A stretch of 64,000 bases of DNA from Georgenia ruanii (GTDB taxonomy: Bacteria; Actinomycetota; Actinomycetes; Actinomycetales; Actinomycetaceae): NCBI RefSeq assembly GCF_009193175.1, contig NZ_VUKE01000005.1, forward strand, positions 124,001 to 188,000. The letters are read 5' to 3'. Below, in pieces: positions 26,609 through 35,552 of the stretch. Each line of letters begins with the position of its first letter. The first letter of the stretch is position 1. The notes beneath the pieces are model-generated. The model did not search any database. It was given only the letters and a program-made list of their open reading frames with translations, and had not been told where the DNA came from. Made by a program: the position numbers and the translations under genes.

Positions 26609-28006
26609 ATGGTCGCCGTCACCGCTCCCGCCCGCCCCGGCACCTGGGCCGCCGGGCGCGTGCCCCCGTGGTGGCGGGACGTCGCCGGGCTGCTCGCCTG
26701 GGGCTCGATGCTCGTCGTCGTCGCGCTCTGGGTGCGCGGCGGGGGTTTGCAGGACCTCGCCGCCGGCACCGGCGCGGCGCTGACCACCGCCGGGCGGCTC
26801 ACCGGCCTCGTGGCGGCGGACCTCATGCTCGTCCAGGTCGCGCTCATGGCGCGGGTGCCGTTCGTCGAGCGCTCCTACGGCCAGGACGAGCTGGCCCGGC
26901 GGCACCGGCTGGTCGGCTTCACGTCGTTCTGGCTCCTGCTCGCCCACATCGTCCTCGTCGTGCTGGGGTACTCGGCCTCCGCAAGCGCCGGGGCCTGGGC
27001 CACCGCGTGGGACATGCTGCGCACCTATCCCGGCATGCTGCTCGCCGCGGCGGGCACCGCCCTGACCGTCCTCGTCGTGGTGACGTCCATCCGGGCGGCC
27101 CGGCGCCGCGCCCGGTACGAGTCCTGGCACCTCATCCACCTCTACGGGTACCTCGGCGCGTTCCTCGTGGTCCCGCACATGGTGTGGACCGGGCAGGACT
27201 TCCTCACCGCCCCGCTCGCGCGGGCCTACTGGTGGACGGCCTGGGCGCTCGTGGTGCTCGCCGTGCTGGCCTTCCGCGTGGCGCTGCCGCTGTGGCGCAC
27301 CGGCCGGCACCGGATGGTGGTCGAGCGGGTCGTGTGGGAGGGCCCCGGCGTCTTCTCCGTCCACCTGCGCGGCCACGGGCTGTCCCGCCTCCCGGTGGCC
27401 GCCGGCCAGTACTTCGTCTGGCGCTTCGCCGGGCCCGGCCGGACCCGCGGGCACCCGCTGTCCCTCTCCGCCGCGCCGGACGGCGACCGGCTGCGCGTCA
27501 CGGCCAAGGTCGCCGGGGACGGCACCACGCAGATGACCCGGCTGTGTCCGGGCACCCCGGTCGCCTTCGAGGGCCCCTACGGCCGGCTCACCGAGGACGC
27601 CCGCACGCGCCCCGGCGTCGTCCTGCTGGGCTGCGGCATCGGGATCACGCCGATGCGGGCGCTCCTCGAGGGGCTGGCCTACGAACCCGGTCGGGCCACG
27701 CTCATCTACCGCGCGCGCAGCGAGGCCGACCTCGTGCTGCGCGAGGAGATCCACGACGTCGCCACCCGCCGCGGCGCCGCGGTGGTCGAGCTCCCGGGCC
27801 GCCGCGTGCCAGGCCGACCCTCCTGGCTGCCGGACTGGGCGGCCCGGTGGGACGACGCCGCCGCCCTGGTGCGCCTCGTCCCCGACGTCGCCGACCGCGA
27901 CGTCTACCTCTGCGGTCCCGACCGCTGGATGGACGCCGCCCGCACCGCCGCCCTCAGGGCGGGCGTGCCGGCCGAGCAGATCCACCTCGAGCGGTTCTCG
28001 ATGTGA
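26609..28006 (+). CDS. Ferric-reductase-like transmembrane oxidoreductase (heme b / FAD / NAD(P)H)
   Basis: 465 residues. N-terminal half: about six transmembrane helices with paired His suited to two b hemes (RRHRLVGFTSFWLLLAHIV and WHLIHLYGYLGAFLVVPHMVW). C-terminal half: ferredoxin-NADP-reductase module with VAAGQYFVWRF and GHPLSLSAAP (FAD), GCGIGITPMRALLEG (NAD(P)H) and the terminal YLCGPDRWMDAA. It should move electrons from cytoplasmic NAD(P)H across the membrane. Directly followed by an FMN-binding protein (11-bp gap) and ApbE, which together suggest delivery to an extracytosolic flavoprotein. ATG at 26609 gives a normal N-terminus; the open frame upstream is low-complexity. Confidence 0.9.
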   Translation: MVAVTAPARPGTWAAGRVPPWWRDVAGLLAWGSMLVVVALWVRGGGLQDLAAGTGAALTTAGRLTGLVAADLMLVQVALMARVPFVERSYGQDELARRHRLVGFTSFWLLLAHIVLVVLGYSASASAGAWATAWDMLRTYPGMLLAAAGTALTVLVVVTSIRAARRRARYESWHLIHLYGYLGAFLVVPHMVWTGQDFLTAPLARAYWWTAWALVVLAVLAFRVALPLWRTGRHRMVVERVVWEGPGVFSVHLRGHGLSRLPVAAGQYFVWRFAGPGRTRGHPLSLSAAPDGDRLRVTAKVAGDGTTQMTRLCPGTPVAFEGPYGRLTEDARTRPGVVLLGCGIGITPMRALLEGLAYEPGRATLIYRARSEADLVLREEIHDVATRRGAAVVELPGRRVPGRPSWLPDWAARWDDAAALVRLVPDVADRDVYLCGPDRWMDAARTAALRAGVPAEQIHLERFSM

Positions 28007-28017
28007 AGGAGCCTCCG

Positions 28018-28554
28018 ATGCGCAAGATCGTCCTCGCCGGTGCCACCACCGTCACCGGGCTGGTCCTCCTGCTCTCGTATCCGACATCGAGGAACCACGC
28101 CCTCGACGGTGCGGCGACGGCGGCCGGGGCGCCGGGTTCGCGTCTGTCCTCGGGGGGCTCCTCGGGTGGGTCGTCGCCGTCCGCGGGCGCCCTGACGGGG
28201 AGACCCTCGCCCCCGTCCTCCGGCGGCTCCGCCGGCGGGTCGTCCGGGCAGCCGTCCGGCCAGTCCTCCGGCGGCGGCAGCACGTACACGGGGGCCGAGG
28301 TGAACACCCGATGGGGCGTGGTCCAGGTGGAGGTCACGGTCCAGGACGGGCAGCTCGTCGACGCCCAGGCGGTCCAGGTGCCCGACGAGAACTCCCGCGA
28401 CCAGCAGATCAACGCCTACGCCGTACCCATCCTCCAGCAAGAAACGGTCCAGGCCGGCAGCTCCCAGATCGACGCCGTCTCCGGCGCCACGGTGACGAGC
28501 GACGGGTACATCTCCTCGCTGCAGTCGGCCCTGGACCAGGCGGGGCTGCGATGA
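28018..28554 (+). CDS. Secreted FMN-binding domain protein (flavinylation substrate)
   Basis: 178 residues. A signal-type N-terminus (KIVLAGATTVTGLVLLLS) is followed by a ~65-residue Ser/Gly/Pro linker and a C-terminal FMN-binding domain. The domain holds the covalent flavinylation motif DAVSGATVTS; ApbE attaches FMN to the Thr of SGAT. AAGGAG precedes the ATG, and its stop overlaps the apbE start (ATGA). Expected role: an outside-facing electron carrier accepting electrons from the ferric-reductase-like protein. The linker suggests a tethered or wall-spanning carrier. This gene order (reductase, FMN-binding protein, ApbE) is known from surveys of extracytosolic flavinylation. Confidence 0.92.
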   Translation: MRKIVLAGATTVTGLVLLLSYPTSRNHALDGAATAAGAPGSRLSSGGSSGGSSPSAGALTGRPSPPSSGGSAGGSSGQPSGQSSGGGSTYTGAEVNTRWGVVQVEVTVQDGQLVDAQAVQVPDENSRDQQINAYAVPILQQETVQAGSSQIDAVSGATVTSDGYISSLQSALDQAGLR

Positions 28555-29411
28555 GCACCGCAACACCCACGCCCGCGCCGCACACGCCCGGTGCCCCGGC
28601 GCCCGCCTCACGCCCGACGCGCCTCCTCGACCGGCGCGCCTGGCACGAGAGCGTCATGGGCATGCCCGTCAGCGTCCACCTCCGCGCTCCCCACCTAGGC
28701 CCCGACGTCGACGCCGCCGTCGCCGCCGTCTACGCCGAGCTGCGGCGACTCGAGGCGCTCCTCAGCACCTACAAGCCCGACTCGGACCTCTCCCGTCTCG
28801 CCGACGGCGCCCTCACCCTCGACCAGTGCGCCCCGGAGGTTGCCGAGGTGCTCGAGCTGTGCACGCTCGCCACCGCCCACACCGCCGGCGCCTTCTCCGC
28901 CCTGCGCCCGCTGCCCGGCGGCGGCCACCGCCTCGACCCCACCGGCCTGGTCAAGGGCTGGGCGGTGGAGCGGGCCGCGGCACCGCTGCGCGACCTCGGC
29001 GTCGACTGGTACGTCAATGCCGGCGGCGACATCGCCGCCCACGTGGCCGAGAACCGGCCGCCGTGGCGCGTGGGCATCGAGGACCCGCACGACCGCGGAA
29101 GGGTGCTCGCCGTCGTCGCCCTGCGCGACGGCGGCGTGGCCACCTCCGGCACCGCCGCCCGCGACGGCCACATCTGGGACCCGCGCACGGGCGCCCCCGC
29201 CGACCGGCTCGCGTCCGTCACCGTCGCCGGACCGACCCTGCTGTGGGCGGACGTGCTCGCCACCGCCGTGTTCGTCGAGGGCCCGGCGGCGGTCGGGTGC
29301 GCCGTGCGCGATGGGTACGAGGTGGTCGTCGTCCACCGCGACGGGCGCGCGGAGCGCACGGCGCCGGTGGTTGCTGCCCGGTGCGAGGCTGCTCCTGCGC
29401 CCACGCCCTGA
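28551..29411 (+). CDS. apbE: FAD:protein FMN transferase (ApbE)
   Basis: Transfers FMN from FAD to a Thr of target proteins. 286 residues. Seen: MGMPVSVHLR, LLSTYKPDSDLSRL, DPTGLVKGWAVERAA (FAD contact), WYVNAGGDIAAH, VATSGTAARDGHIWDPRTG (metal/His region) and ADVLATAVFVEG. There is no lipoprotein signal, unlike many ApbE proteins; the N-terminal ~25 residues are Pro/Ala/Thr-rich, so location is uncertain. Four-base overlap with its probable substrate gene. Confidence 0.94.
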   Translation: MSTATPTPAPHTPGAPAPASRPTRLLDRRAWHESVMGMPVSVHLRAPHLGPDVDAAVAAVYAELRRLEALLSTYKPDSDLSRLADGALTLDQCAPEVAEVLELCTLATAHTAGAFSALRPLPGGGHRLDPTGLVKGWAVERAAAPLRDLGVDWYVNAGGDIAAHVAENRPPWRVGIEDPHDRGRVLAVVALRDGGVATSGTAARDGHIWDPRTGAPADRLASVTVAGPTLLWADVLATAVFVEGPAAVGCAVRDGYEVVVVHRDGRAERTAPVVAARCEAAPAPTP

Positions 29412-29547
29412 TCAGGGCCACGCGGGCTGAGGCGGGTCCATCTCCACAGCGCCGAGGGCGCATCGGGCGGAGGCCTCCGCGCGCGCGGCGCCGGAAGATG
29501 GTCGATAGCCTCGCGCCCACGACCGATCCCCGACACCGGAGGCCGTC

Positions 29548-30420
29548 ATGCACCTCGCGCGACTCGTGGGCAAGCTCGAGCAGGTGGAGCTCCTCGACCC
29601 GGCGGTGGACGCCGTCGCCGGCGTGGTCAATCAGGTGCTGCCTCCGGGCGACGTCAAGGACGTCCTGCACGGCAAGTTCCTCGGCCATGCCCTGCACCCG
29701 CTCCTGGTGGCCCTGCCGATCGGCATGAACGTCGGCGCGCTGCTCCTCGACCTCACCGGCGGGGAGCGGGCCCGGCCCGCCGCCCAACGCCTGGTCGGTG
29801 CCGCCGTGCTCCTCGTCGCGCCGACGGCGGCGTCCGGCCTGGCCGACTGGTCGGAGCTCGGCTCCGAACGACGCCCCAAGAGGGTGGGCCTCGTCCACGC
29901 CGCCTCGAACGTCGTCGCCACCGGGTTCTTCGCGGCGAGCTGGCTGGCCCGACGACGGGGACGCCACGGGACCGGCGCCGCGCTGGCCCTGGCCGGCTCG
30001 GCCGGCCTGTCGGTCGGTGGCTACCTCGGCGGCCACCTCGCCTACTCGGAGGCCGTGGCCGTCAACCGCAACGCCGACCGCACGCCGATCCCGGAGGACT
30101 GGGAGGACGTCGCCGCCGCCGATGACCTCGACGGCGGGATGCTGCGCGTGGCGGCGGCCGGCCAGCCCGTGCTGATCGCCCGCCACGGCGGCGCACTCTT
30201 CGCCATGGGCGCGGTGTGCAGCCACCTCGGCGGCGCCCTGGACGAGGGCGAGATCGTCGACGACGACGACGACGGCGGCGGCTGCGTCGTCTGCCCGCTC
30301 CACGGCAGCCACTTCCGCCTGCGCGACGCCGCGGTGGCCCGCGGCCCGGCGACGGCGCCGGTGCTCGCCTTCGACGTGCGCCAGGTCGCGGACCGCATCC
30401 AGGTCCGCGCTCGCACCTGA
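29548..30420 (+). CDS. DUF2231 membrane protein fused to a Rieske [2Fe-2S] domain
   Basis: 290 residues. The N-terminal half is the DUF2231 type (HGKFLGHALHPLLVALPIGMN with paired His, then four hydrophobic segments to about residue 165). The C-terminal half is a Rieske ferredoxin with CSHLGG and CPLHGSHF binding the cluster; between them is an unusual acidic loop (EGEIVDDDDDGGG). It probably passes electrons at the membrane surface. It follows apbE after 136 bp on the same strand, so it may belong to the same redox unit (inference). ATG at 29548. Confidence 0.9.
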   Translation: MHLARLVGKLEQVELLDPAVDAVAGVVNQVLPPGDVKDVLHGKFLGHALHPLLVALPIGMNVGALLLDLTGGERARPAAQRLVGAAVLLVAPTAASGLADWSELGSERRPKRVGLVHAASNVVATGFFAASWLARRRGRHGTGAALALAGSAGLSVGGYLGGHLAYSEAVAVNRNADRTPIPEDWEDVAAADDLDGGMLRVAAAGQPVLIARHGGALFAMGAVCSHLGGALDEGEIVDDDDDGGGCVVCPLHGSHFRLRDAAVARGPATAPVLAFDVRQVADRIQVRART

Positions 30421-30439
30421 GCGCGACGCAACCCGACTC

Positions 30440-30473
30440 TCACCCCCGCTCACCCCTGGGTGAGCGGGGGTGA
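30440..30473 (+). terminator. Hairpin terminator after the Rieske gene
   Basis: Perfect 15-bp stem (TCACCCCCGCTCACC / GGTGAGCGGGGGTGA) with a 4-base loop, starting 19 bases past the stop. Confidence 0.8.
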
Positions 30474-30680
30474 CCTGTCTCCGTTTCATCCTCTCGTCAC
30501 CCCTGGACACCCCGCACGGTTTCGGCCGCTTCGGTGTGCTTGTTGCCGCGAACAGTCTCCTCGTGCGCCGCACAGGGAGACCGCGGGTCGCTCCTGCGCC
30601 CCCCGTACCCCCGCGGGCGGGCGCCGCTGCGGCTCTCGCCCCCCGGCACCCGTCGGGGCGCCGGCATGTCGAGGAGTGAC

Positions 30681-33026
30681 GTGAAGAAGAACAGCGCGAA
30701 GCCGTCCCCCGGGCGTCGCTTTGTCGGAACAGTGGTGGTCCCCGGTATGGCCCTCGGACTGCTGACCCTGGGCGGTCCCGCGTATGCCGGGCCCCCCGCC
30801 GGCGTGGGCGGGAGCTGCAACGGGGTGGTGAACCAGCTCGCCCACCGCGGCGCCGTCCAGCAGAACCTGCTCAAGGCGGCGGCGAAGCAGAACGCCGACG
30901 TCATCGCCCGCCTCCAGGCCGAGAAGACCGCGCTGCAGACCCAGCAGGCCACCCTGACGGCGGACCTCGCCGCCGCCCAGAAGCAGCTCGACGCCATTGA
31001 TGCCGAGGAGCGGGCCCTCGACGAGCAGATCGCCGCGACGAAGGCGCAGCTCGATGACCTCACCACCCAGCAGACAGCGGCCAGCCAGAGCGTCGACCAG
31101 GCCACGACGGACCTGGCCGCGCTCGCGGCCCAGCGGCAGACCGCCCAGGACGAGCTCGCCGGGCTGCAGGCCCAGCTTGACGACGCCCACACCACCCTCC
31201 AGTCCCTCACGGATGAGAAGAGCGCACTGGACGCGCAGATCGCGGCCAAGCAGGCTGAGCTCGCCGCCGCGCAGAGCGAGCTGGACGGCCTGCGGGCGGA
31301 TTTCGCGACCGCCGAGCGGGCGGTGGCGGACCACCAGGCCGCCTTGCAGGCCGCCGAGGTCGACCTGGGGGCGGCGCAGGACCGGGCCACTGCGGCTTCC
31401 GATGCCGTGACCCAGGCCGAGGCGGATGTCACCTCCGCCCAGGACGAGCTCGCGCGCCTGCAGGCCGCGGGCGACACCGCCGCCGACGCTCTCGCCGCCA
31501 AGCAGGCCCAGCTCGCCGCCGCCCAGGAGGCCCTCGTCGGCAAGCGGGCCGACGCTGCTGCGGCGCAGAAGGCGCTCGAGGACAGGCAGGCCGAGATCAC
31601 TGCCGCCCGGGACGAGCTGGCCCGGCGCGAGGCCGACGCTGCTGCCGCCAACAATGCGCTCGAGGGCAAGCAGGCCGAGATCACGGCTGCCCACAAGACG
31701 CTGAGCGAGAAGCAGGCGGCGGCGGCCGCCGCGGCCGAACAGGTTGCCACCACCCAGGCCCAGCTCGACGCCCTCCCGGGCCAGATCGCGACGCTGAACG
31801 GACAGATCGCCACGACTCAGAGGTCGATCGACGCGAAGCAGGCCCAGCTCACGACCGCCCAGAGCGACCTCCGTTCGCTCCAGACCCGCAGGACGACGCT
31901 GGAGACCGAGATCGCCGACCTGCAGAGGCGGATCGACACCGAGTTCCCGCCCAACAGCAACTCGAACGCGAAGCGCCAGCTGGAGGCGCAACGGGATGCG
32001 AAGAAGGCCGAGCTGGCCAGTGTCACAAGCCAGATCACGGACAAGAACGCCCAGATCGCCGGGCTCAACGGTGACCTCCAGGCGCTCCAGGGCCAGATCG
32101 CCGCGCTCAACGCCGACCTCAGCGCGAAGCAGGCCGAGAGCAGCCGGCTGCAGACCCAGCTGGCTGCCGACCAGCAGGCGCTGGCCGCCGCCGACCTGGC
32201 GGCCACCGACGCAGCCACGGCGCTCGCCGGCCTCAAGGACCAGATGCCGGGCCTGCAGAAGGCTGTGACCGACGCCAGCTCCGCCGTCGACGCCCAGGCC
32301 GCTCACGTCACGGACCTCGAGGGCGCGGTGCCAGGCCTCACCGCGGCCGTCGAGGACGCCAACCGGGCCGTCCAGGAGCAGCAGGCACGGGTCGCGGCCC
32401 TCGAGTCCGAGGTGCCCGACCTGGCTCGTGCCGACGCGGACGCCCGCGCGGCCATCGTGGCGCAGCAGGCCACGCTGGAGGACCTGCAGGCCACGCTAGC
32501 GACGCGCCAGGCGGCGCTGGACGCGGCGAACCAGGAGGTCGCCGACCAGTCCGCGCGGCTCGACCAGACGCGGCAGGACCTGGCCGACGCGCAGACCGCG
32601 CTGGGGACCGCCGCCAAGCTGGCCGGCGAGAAGCAGGCCACGGTCGAGGCCCTCGGCCGTGAGGTCGACAGGCTGAGCAGCGAGATGGCGGACCTCAACA
32701 GCCGCATCACCGCGGTCGAGAAGGAGATCCTCGGCCTCGAGGGGCGGGTCGCGCCCCTGCTCGCGCAGCTGACCGACCTCGACAAGCAGACGAGCGCCAA
32801 GGAGGCCGAGCTCGCGGCCCTCCAGGCCCAGCTCACCGCCCTGGACGCCAAGATCGTCGACGCCCAGGCGGTGCTGCGCACGCTGCAGAGCCAGAAGGGC
32901 AACAACAAGGACAAGGTCGCCGCCCAGCAGGCGGTCGTGGCCGGCCTGCAGGCCCAGCTTGCCGGCGTGCAGAAGGAGATCAGCCAGATCGACGGGCAGA
33001 TCGCCCTCGGCGGGTGCGCGGTCTGA
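30681..33026 (+). CDS. Large secreted coiled-coil protein with 28-residue repeats
   Basis: 781 residues. A signal peptide (KKNSAKPSPGRRF, hydrophobic core, cleavage after AYA) precedes almost 740 residues of Ala/Gln/Leu/Asp heptads. The only two Cys of the mature chain sit at its ends (GGSCNGVV and GGCAV). Parts show exact 28-residue (84-bp) periodicity, e.g. 31572/31656 and 32244/32328/32412. One helix-breaking stretch, TEFPPNSNSN, lies near residue 420. No anchor, LPXTG or peptidase domain. A rod-like wall or surface protein is inferred; fragments resemble SMC/PcsB-type coiled coils only by composition. GTG 30681 has GAGGAG close upstream; ATG 30666 is the alternative. Confidence 0.85.
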   Translation: MKKNSAKPSPGRRFVGTVVVPGMALGLLTLGGPAYAGPPAGVGGSCNGVVNQLAHRGAVQQNLLKAAAKQNADVIARLQAEKTALQTQQATLTADLAAAQKQLDAIDAEERALDEQIAATKAQLDDLTTQQTAASQSVDQATTDLAALAAQRQTAQDELAGLQAQLDDAHTTLQSLTDEKSALDAQIAAKQAELAAAQSELDGLRADFATAERAVADHQAALQAAEVDLGAAQDRATAASDAVTQAEADVTSAQDELARLQAAGDTAADALAAKQAQLAAAQEALVGKRADAAAAQKALEDRQAEITAARDELARREADAAAANNALEGKQAEITAAHKTLSEKQAAAAAAAEQVATTQAQLDALPGQIATLNGQIATTQRSIDAKQAQLTTAQSDLRSLQTRRTTLETEIADLQRRIDTEFPPNSNSNAKRQLEAQRDAKKAELASVTSQITDKNAQIAGLNGDLQALQGQIAALNADLSAKQAESSRLQTQLAADQQALAAADLAATDAATALAGLKDQMPGLQKAVTDASSAVDAQAAHVTDLEGAVPGLTAAVEDANRAVQEQQARVAALESEVPDLARADADARAAIVAQQATLEDLQATLATRQAALDAANQEVADQSARLDQTRQDLADAQTALGTAAKLAGEKQATVEALGREVDRLSSEMADLNSRITAVEKEILGLEGRVAPLLAQLTDLDKQTSAKEAELAALQAQLTALDAKIVDAQAVLRTLQSQKGNNKDKVAAQQAVVAGLQAQLAGVQKEISQIDGQIALGGCAV

Positions 33027-33038
33027 CGACCGGGTCCT

Positions 33039-33071
33039 GGGTGGGGCGAGCGGTCACCGCTCGCCCCACCC
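33039..33071 (+). terminator. Strong hairpin terminator after the coiled-coil gene
   Basis: Perfect 15-bp stem (GGGTGGGGCGAGCGG / CCGCTCGCCCCACCC) with a 3-base loop, 12 bases after the stop. Confidence 0.85.
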
Positions 33072-33158
33072 GTGCGATGTGAGGCCGCATTCTCGACATG
33101 GGGGAGCGGCCCTGTCACTGTGGCTTGGTTCGGCCCCCCGAGCGCGACCGGAGGAACC

Positions 33159-33611
33159 ATGACCGAGCCCCAGGGGCTGCGCCTCGAGATCGACGAGGTC
33201 CTCGACGCACCGCGCGACGCCGTGTTCCGCATGCTCACCGAACCCGCCGGGCTGGCGCGGTGGTGGGGCCCGGCGGGGTTCACGACCTCGGTGATCGAGC
33301 TCGACCTCCGGCCCGGCGGCGGCTACCGGTTCACCATGCAGCCGCCCGCCGGTGAGGCGTTCCACCTCGCCGGCGAGTTCCTCGAGGTCGACGCGCCTCG
33401 GCGCCTCGTCTCCACCTTCCGGTGGGAGGAGCCCGCGCCGGACGACCGGGAGACCGTCGTCACCCTCGACCTCGACGACCGGGGCAGCTTGACCCGTCTC
33501 ACGCTGTCGCACGGGACCTTCGCGACGCCCGAGCGGCTCGAGCTGCACCGTGGCGGGTGGACGGAGAGCCTCCAGAAGCTCCGCGCGGCGCTGGCGTCAC
33601 CGGCCGCCTGA
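33159..33611 (+). CDS. SRPBCC/AHSA1-type START-fold protein
   Basis: 150 residues, soluble. AHSA1/polyketide-cyclase-like features: RLEIDEVLDAPRDAVFRMLTEP, ARWWGPAGFTTSVIELDLRPGGGYRFTM, and the C-terminal helix GGWTESLQKLRAAL. The fold makes a hydrophobic ligand cavity; the ligand is unknown. ATG 33159 has GGAGGA just upstream. Stand-alone gene between a terminator and a convergent peptidase gene. Confidence 0.88.
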   Translation: MTEPQGLRLEIDEVLDAPRDAVFRMLTEPAGLARWWGPAGFTTSVIELDLRPGGGYRFTMQPPAGEAFHLAGEFLEVDAPRRLVSTFRWEEPAPDDRETVVTLDLDDRGSLTRLTLSHGTFATPERLELHRGGWTESLQKLRAALASPAA

Positions 33612-33691
33612 GCCGGCTGGCGGAACCGGCCGTCCGACGACGCCATCGCGGAGACGGCCGCCCGCACGCCCGGCGTCGATGAGGACGCGGG

Positions 33692-34945
33692 CTACACCCC
33701 GGCGAAGAACGCCGCGACCGCGCCGGCAAGCGCCACCGGATCGGCGACGTGCGCCAGCTCGCGCGCGGAGTGCATCGACAGCAGGGGCACGCCGACGTCG
33801 ACCGTGCGGATGCCCAGCCGGGTGGCCGTGAGCGGCCCGATCGTCGACCCGCACGGGATGGCGTTGTTCGACACGAACGGCTGCCACGGCACCCCGGCCT
33901 GCTCGCTCACCCGTGCCCACAGCGCCGCGCCGTGCGCGTCGGTGGTGTAGCGCTGGTTGGCGTTGATCTTCAGCAGCGGGCCGGCGCCGAGCATGGGCGT
34001 GTTCGCGGGGTCATGCCGCTCCGGGTAGTTCGGGTGGACGCCGTGGCCGGCGTCGGCGGAGACACACCACGAGCCCGCGTAGGCCCGCAACCGCTCCTCG
34101 GTCGAACCGACCGACAGTCGCGTGAGCACGTCGTCCAGGAAGGGCCCGCTCGCGCCGGAGCGGGACTGCGAGCCGAGCTCCTCGTGGTCGAACGCGGCGA
34201 GCACGCTGATGTGGCCGGCGTCCTGCGGAGGGGCGAGCAGCGCGGTGAGGCCGGCGTGCACGGAGGAGAGGTTGTCCATGCGCCCGGCCGCGAACAGCTC
34301 CTCGTCCTGCCCGAAACGCCGGGGCGGCTGGGTGTCGGCGGTGAGGACGTCGTAGCCGACGACGTCGGCCGCCCGGACCCCGGCCGCGCCGGCGAGCCGG
34401 TCGAGGACGTCGCCGACGGAGCCGACGCCGAACACCGGCACGGTGTGGCGCTGCTTGTCGAGCGTGAGCCCCTCGTTGACGGCGCGGTCCAGGTGGATCG
34501 CGAGCTGGGGGATGCGCAGGTACGGCCCCGTCCGCACGAGGTGCTCGGCACCGTCGCGGGTGACCAACCGGCCGGCCAGCTCCAGCTCCCGGTCGAGCCA
34601 GGAGTTCAGCAGCGGCCCGCCGTAGACCTCGACCCCGGCCTGCAGCCACCCGTGCGCGGCGATCGTCGGCCGCGGCTTGAGCTTGAAGCCGGGGGAGTCG
34701 GTGTGGGCGCCGAGGATGCGGAACGGGGTGACCGCGGTGGCCCCGGCGGGCTTCACCCAGGCGATGACGGCGCCGTCCCGGCGGACATAGTGCCGCCCGG
34801 CGTTCTCCCAGGCGTCGGCCTCGCGCAGCTCGGTGAAGCCGGCGGCGTCCAGGCGTCGGGCCACCTCGGCCGCCGCGTGGTACGAGGACGGGGCAGCGGC
34901 GATGAAGTCGGCGAAGTCGGCGATGTGCCCAGCGGTGTCGATCAC
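33692..34945 (-). CDS. M18-family aminopeptidase
   Basis: Dinuclear zinc aminopeptidase acting on N-terminal acidic or neutral residues; large cytoplasmic oligomers in the family. 417 residues. Metal and catalytic regions are present: GAHTDSPGFKLKP (His, Asp), GRMDNLSSVHAG (bridging Asp), FDHEELGSQSRSGASG (Glu-Glu), SADAGHGVHPNYPERHDP, and SMHSARELAHVAD (His). Length and order match bacterial M18 proteins. The start is unclear: GTG 34945 chosen; a TTG at 34957 would add four residues; neither has a well-spaced ribosome site. Confidence 0.94.
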   Translation of the reverse strand: MIDTAGHIADFADFIAAAPSSYHAAAEVARRLDAAGFTELREADAWENAGRHYVRRDGAVIAWVKPAGATAVTPFRILGAHTDSPGFKLKPRPTIAAHGWLQAGVEVYGGPLLNSWLDRELELAGRLVTRDGAEHLVRTGPYLRIPQLAIHLDRAVNEGLTLDKQRHTVPVFGVGSVGDVLDRLAGAAGVRAADVVGYDVLTADTQPPRRFGQDEELFAAGRMDNLSSVHAGLTALLAPPQDAGHISVLAAFDHEELGSQSRSGASGPFLDDVLTRLSVGSTEERLRAYAGSWCVSADAGHGVHPNYPERHDPANTPMLGAGPLLKINANQRYTTDAHGAALWARVSEQAGVPWQPFVSNNAIPCGSTIGPLTATRLGIRTVDVGVPLLSMHSARELAHVADPVALAGAVAAFFAGV

Positions 34946-35048
34946 CCCTCGATCCAACCACCCCGGCCGGGTTCCGGCGTGCTGCGTCCGCTACCGGAAC
35001 TGCTAGGCGCGCGGGGACGGCGACGGCCTGACACGGCCTGACGGCCGG

Positions 35049-35465
35049 CTACGGCAGCTGGTCGCCGTCGACGTACCACCACCGGCCGTCCTCGCGGACG
35101 AACCGGCTCACCTCGTGCAGCGTGCCGCGCCCGGCGCTCGACCGGTGGTGCGCCACGAACTCGACGACGCCGTCGGTGTCGAACGGGCCGCCGGCTGCAC
35201 GGAGGATGTCCAGGCGGCGCCAGGTGAGGTCGTCGTCGAGCTCCAGGACCGGCGGGCGGGTCGTGGGGTGCCAGGTGCCGAGCAGGTACGCCGCGTCGCC
35301 TACCGCGAAGGCGCTGTAGCGCGAGCGCATGAGCGCCTCCGCCGTCGGGGCATGCGGACCGCCGGCGAGCCCGGCGTGGTAGCGGCCGCAGCAGGCGCCG
35401 TAGCGTTCCGCGGACAGGCAGGGGCAGCGGGCGTCGTGGGCGAGGGGCATACGCACGTGCGCCAT
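35049..35465 (-). CDS. YchJ-family (UPF0225) SEC-C motif protein
   Basis: 138 residues. The N-terminal zinc motif CPCLSAERYGACCGRYHAG is the SEC-C-like knuckle; the remainder (LMRSRYSAFAVGDAAYLLGTWHP ... WWYVDGDQLP) is the NTF2-like YchJ middle domain. Function not established in the family. ATG start; sits 87 bp downstream of a PLP-enzyme gene on the same strand. Confidence 0.9.
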   Translation of the reverse strand: MAHVRMPLAHDARCPCLSAERYGACCGRYHAGLAGGPHAPTAEALMRSRYSAFAVGDAAYLLGTWHPTTRPPVLELDDDLTWRRLDILRAAGGPFDTDGVVEFVAHHRSSAGRGTLHEVSRFVREDGRWWYVDGDQLP

Positions 35466-35552
35466 TGTCGCCCACCACCCCGTACGGCCTCCGCCGCGGT
35501 CGCCGCCTGGTGGCGGACTATGCCGCCGCCACGGCGGGCGCCTGCGAGCGGC

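Noticed and set aside
33692-34945. Alternative reading of the M18 gene as a deoxyhypusine- or M42-type peptidase
   Set aside because: SMHSARELAHVAD and HPNYPERHDP are specific to M18.
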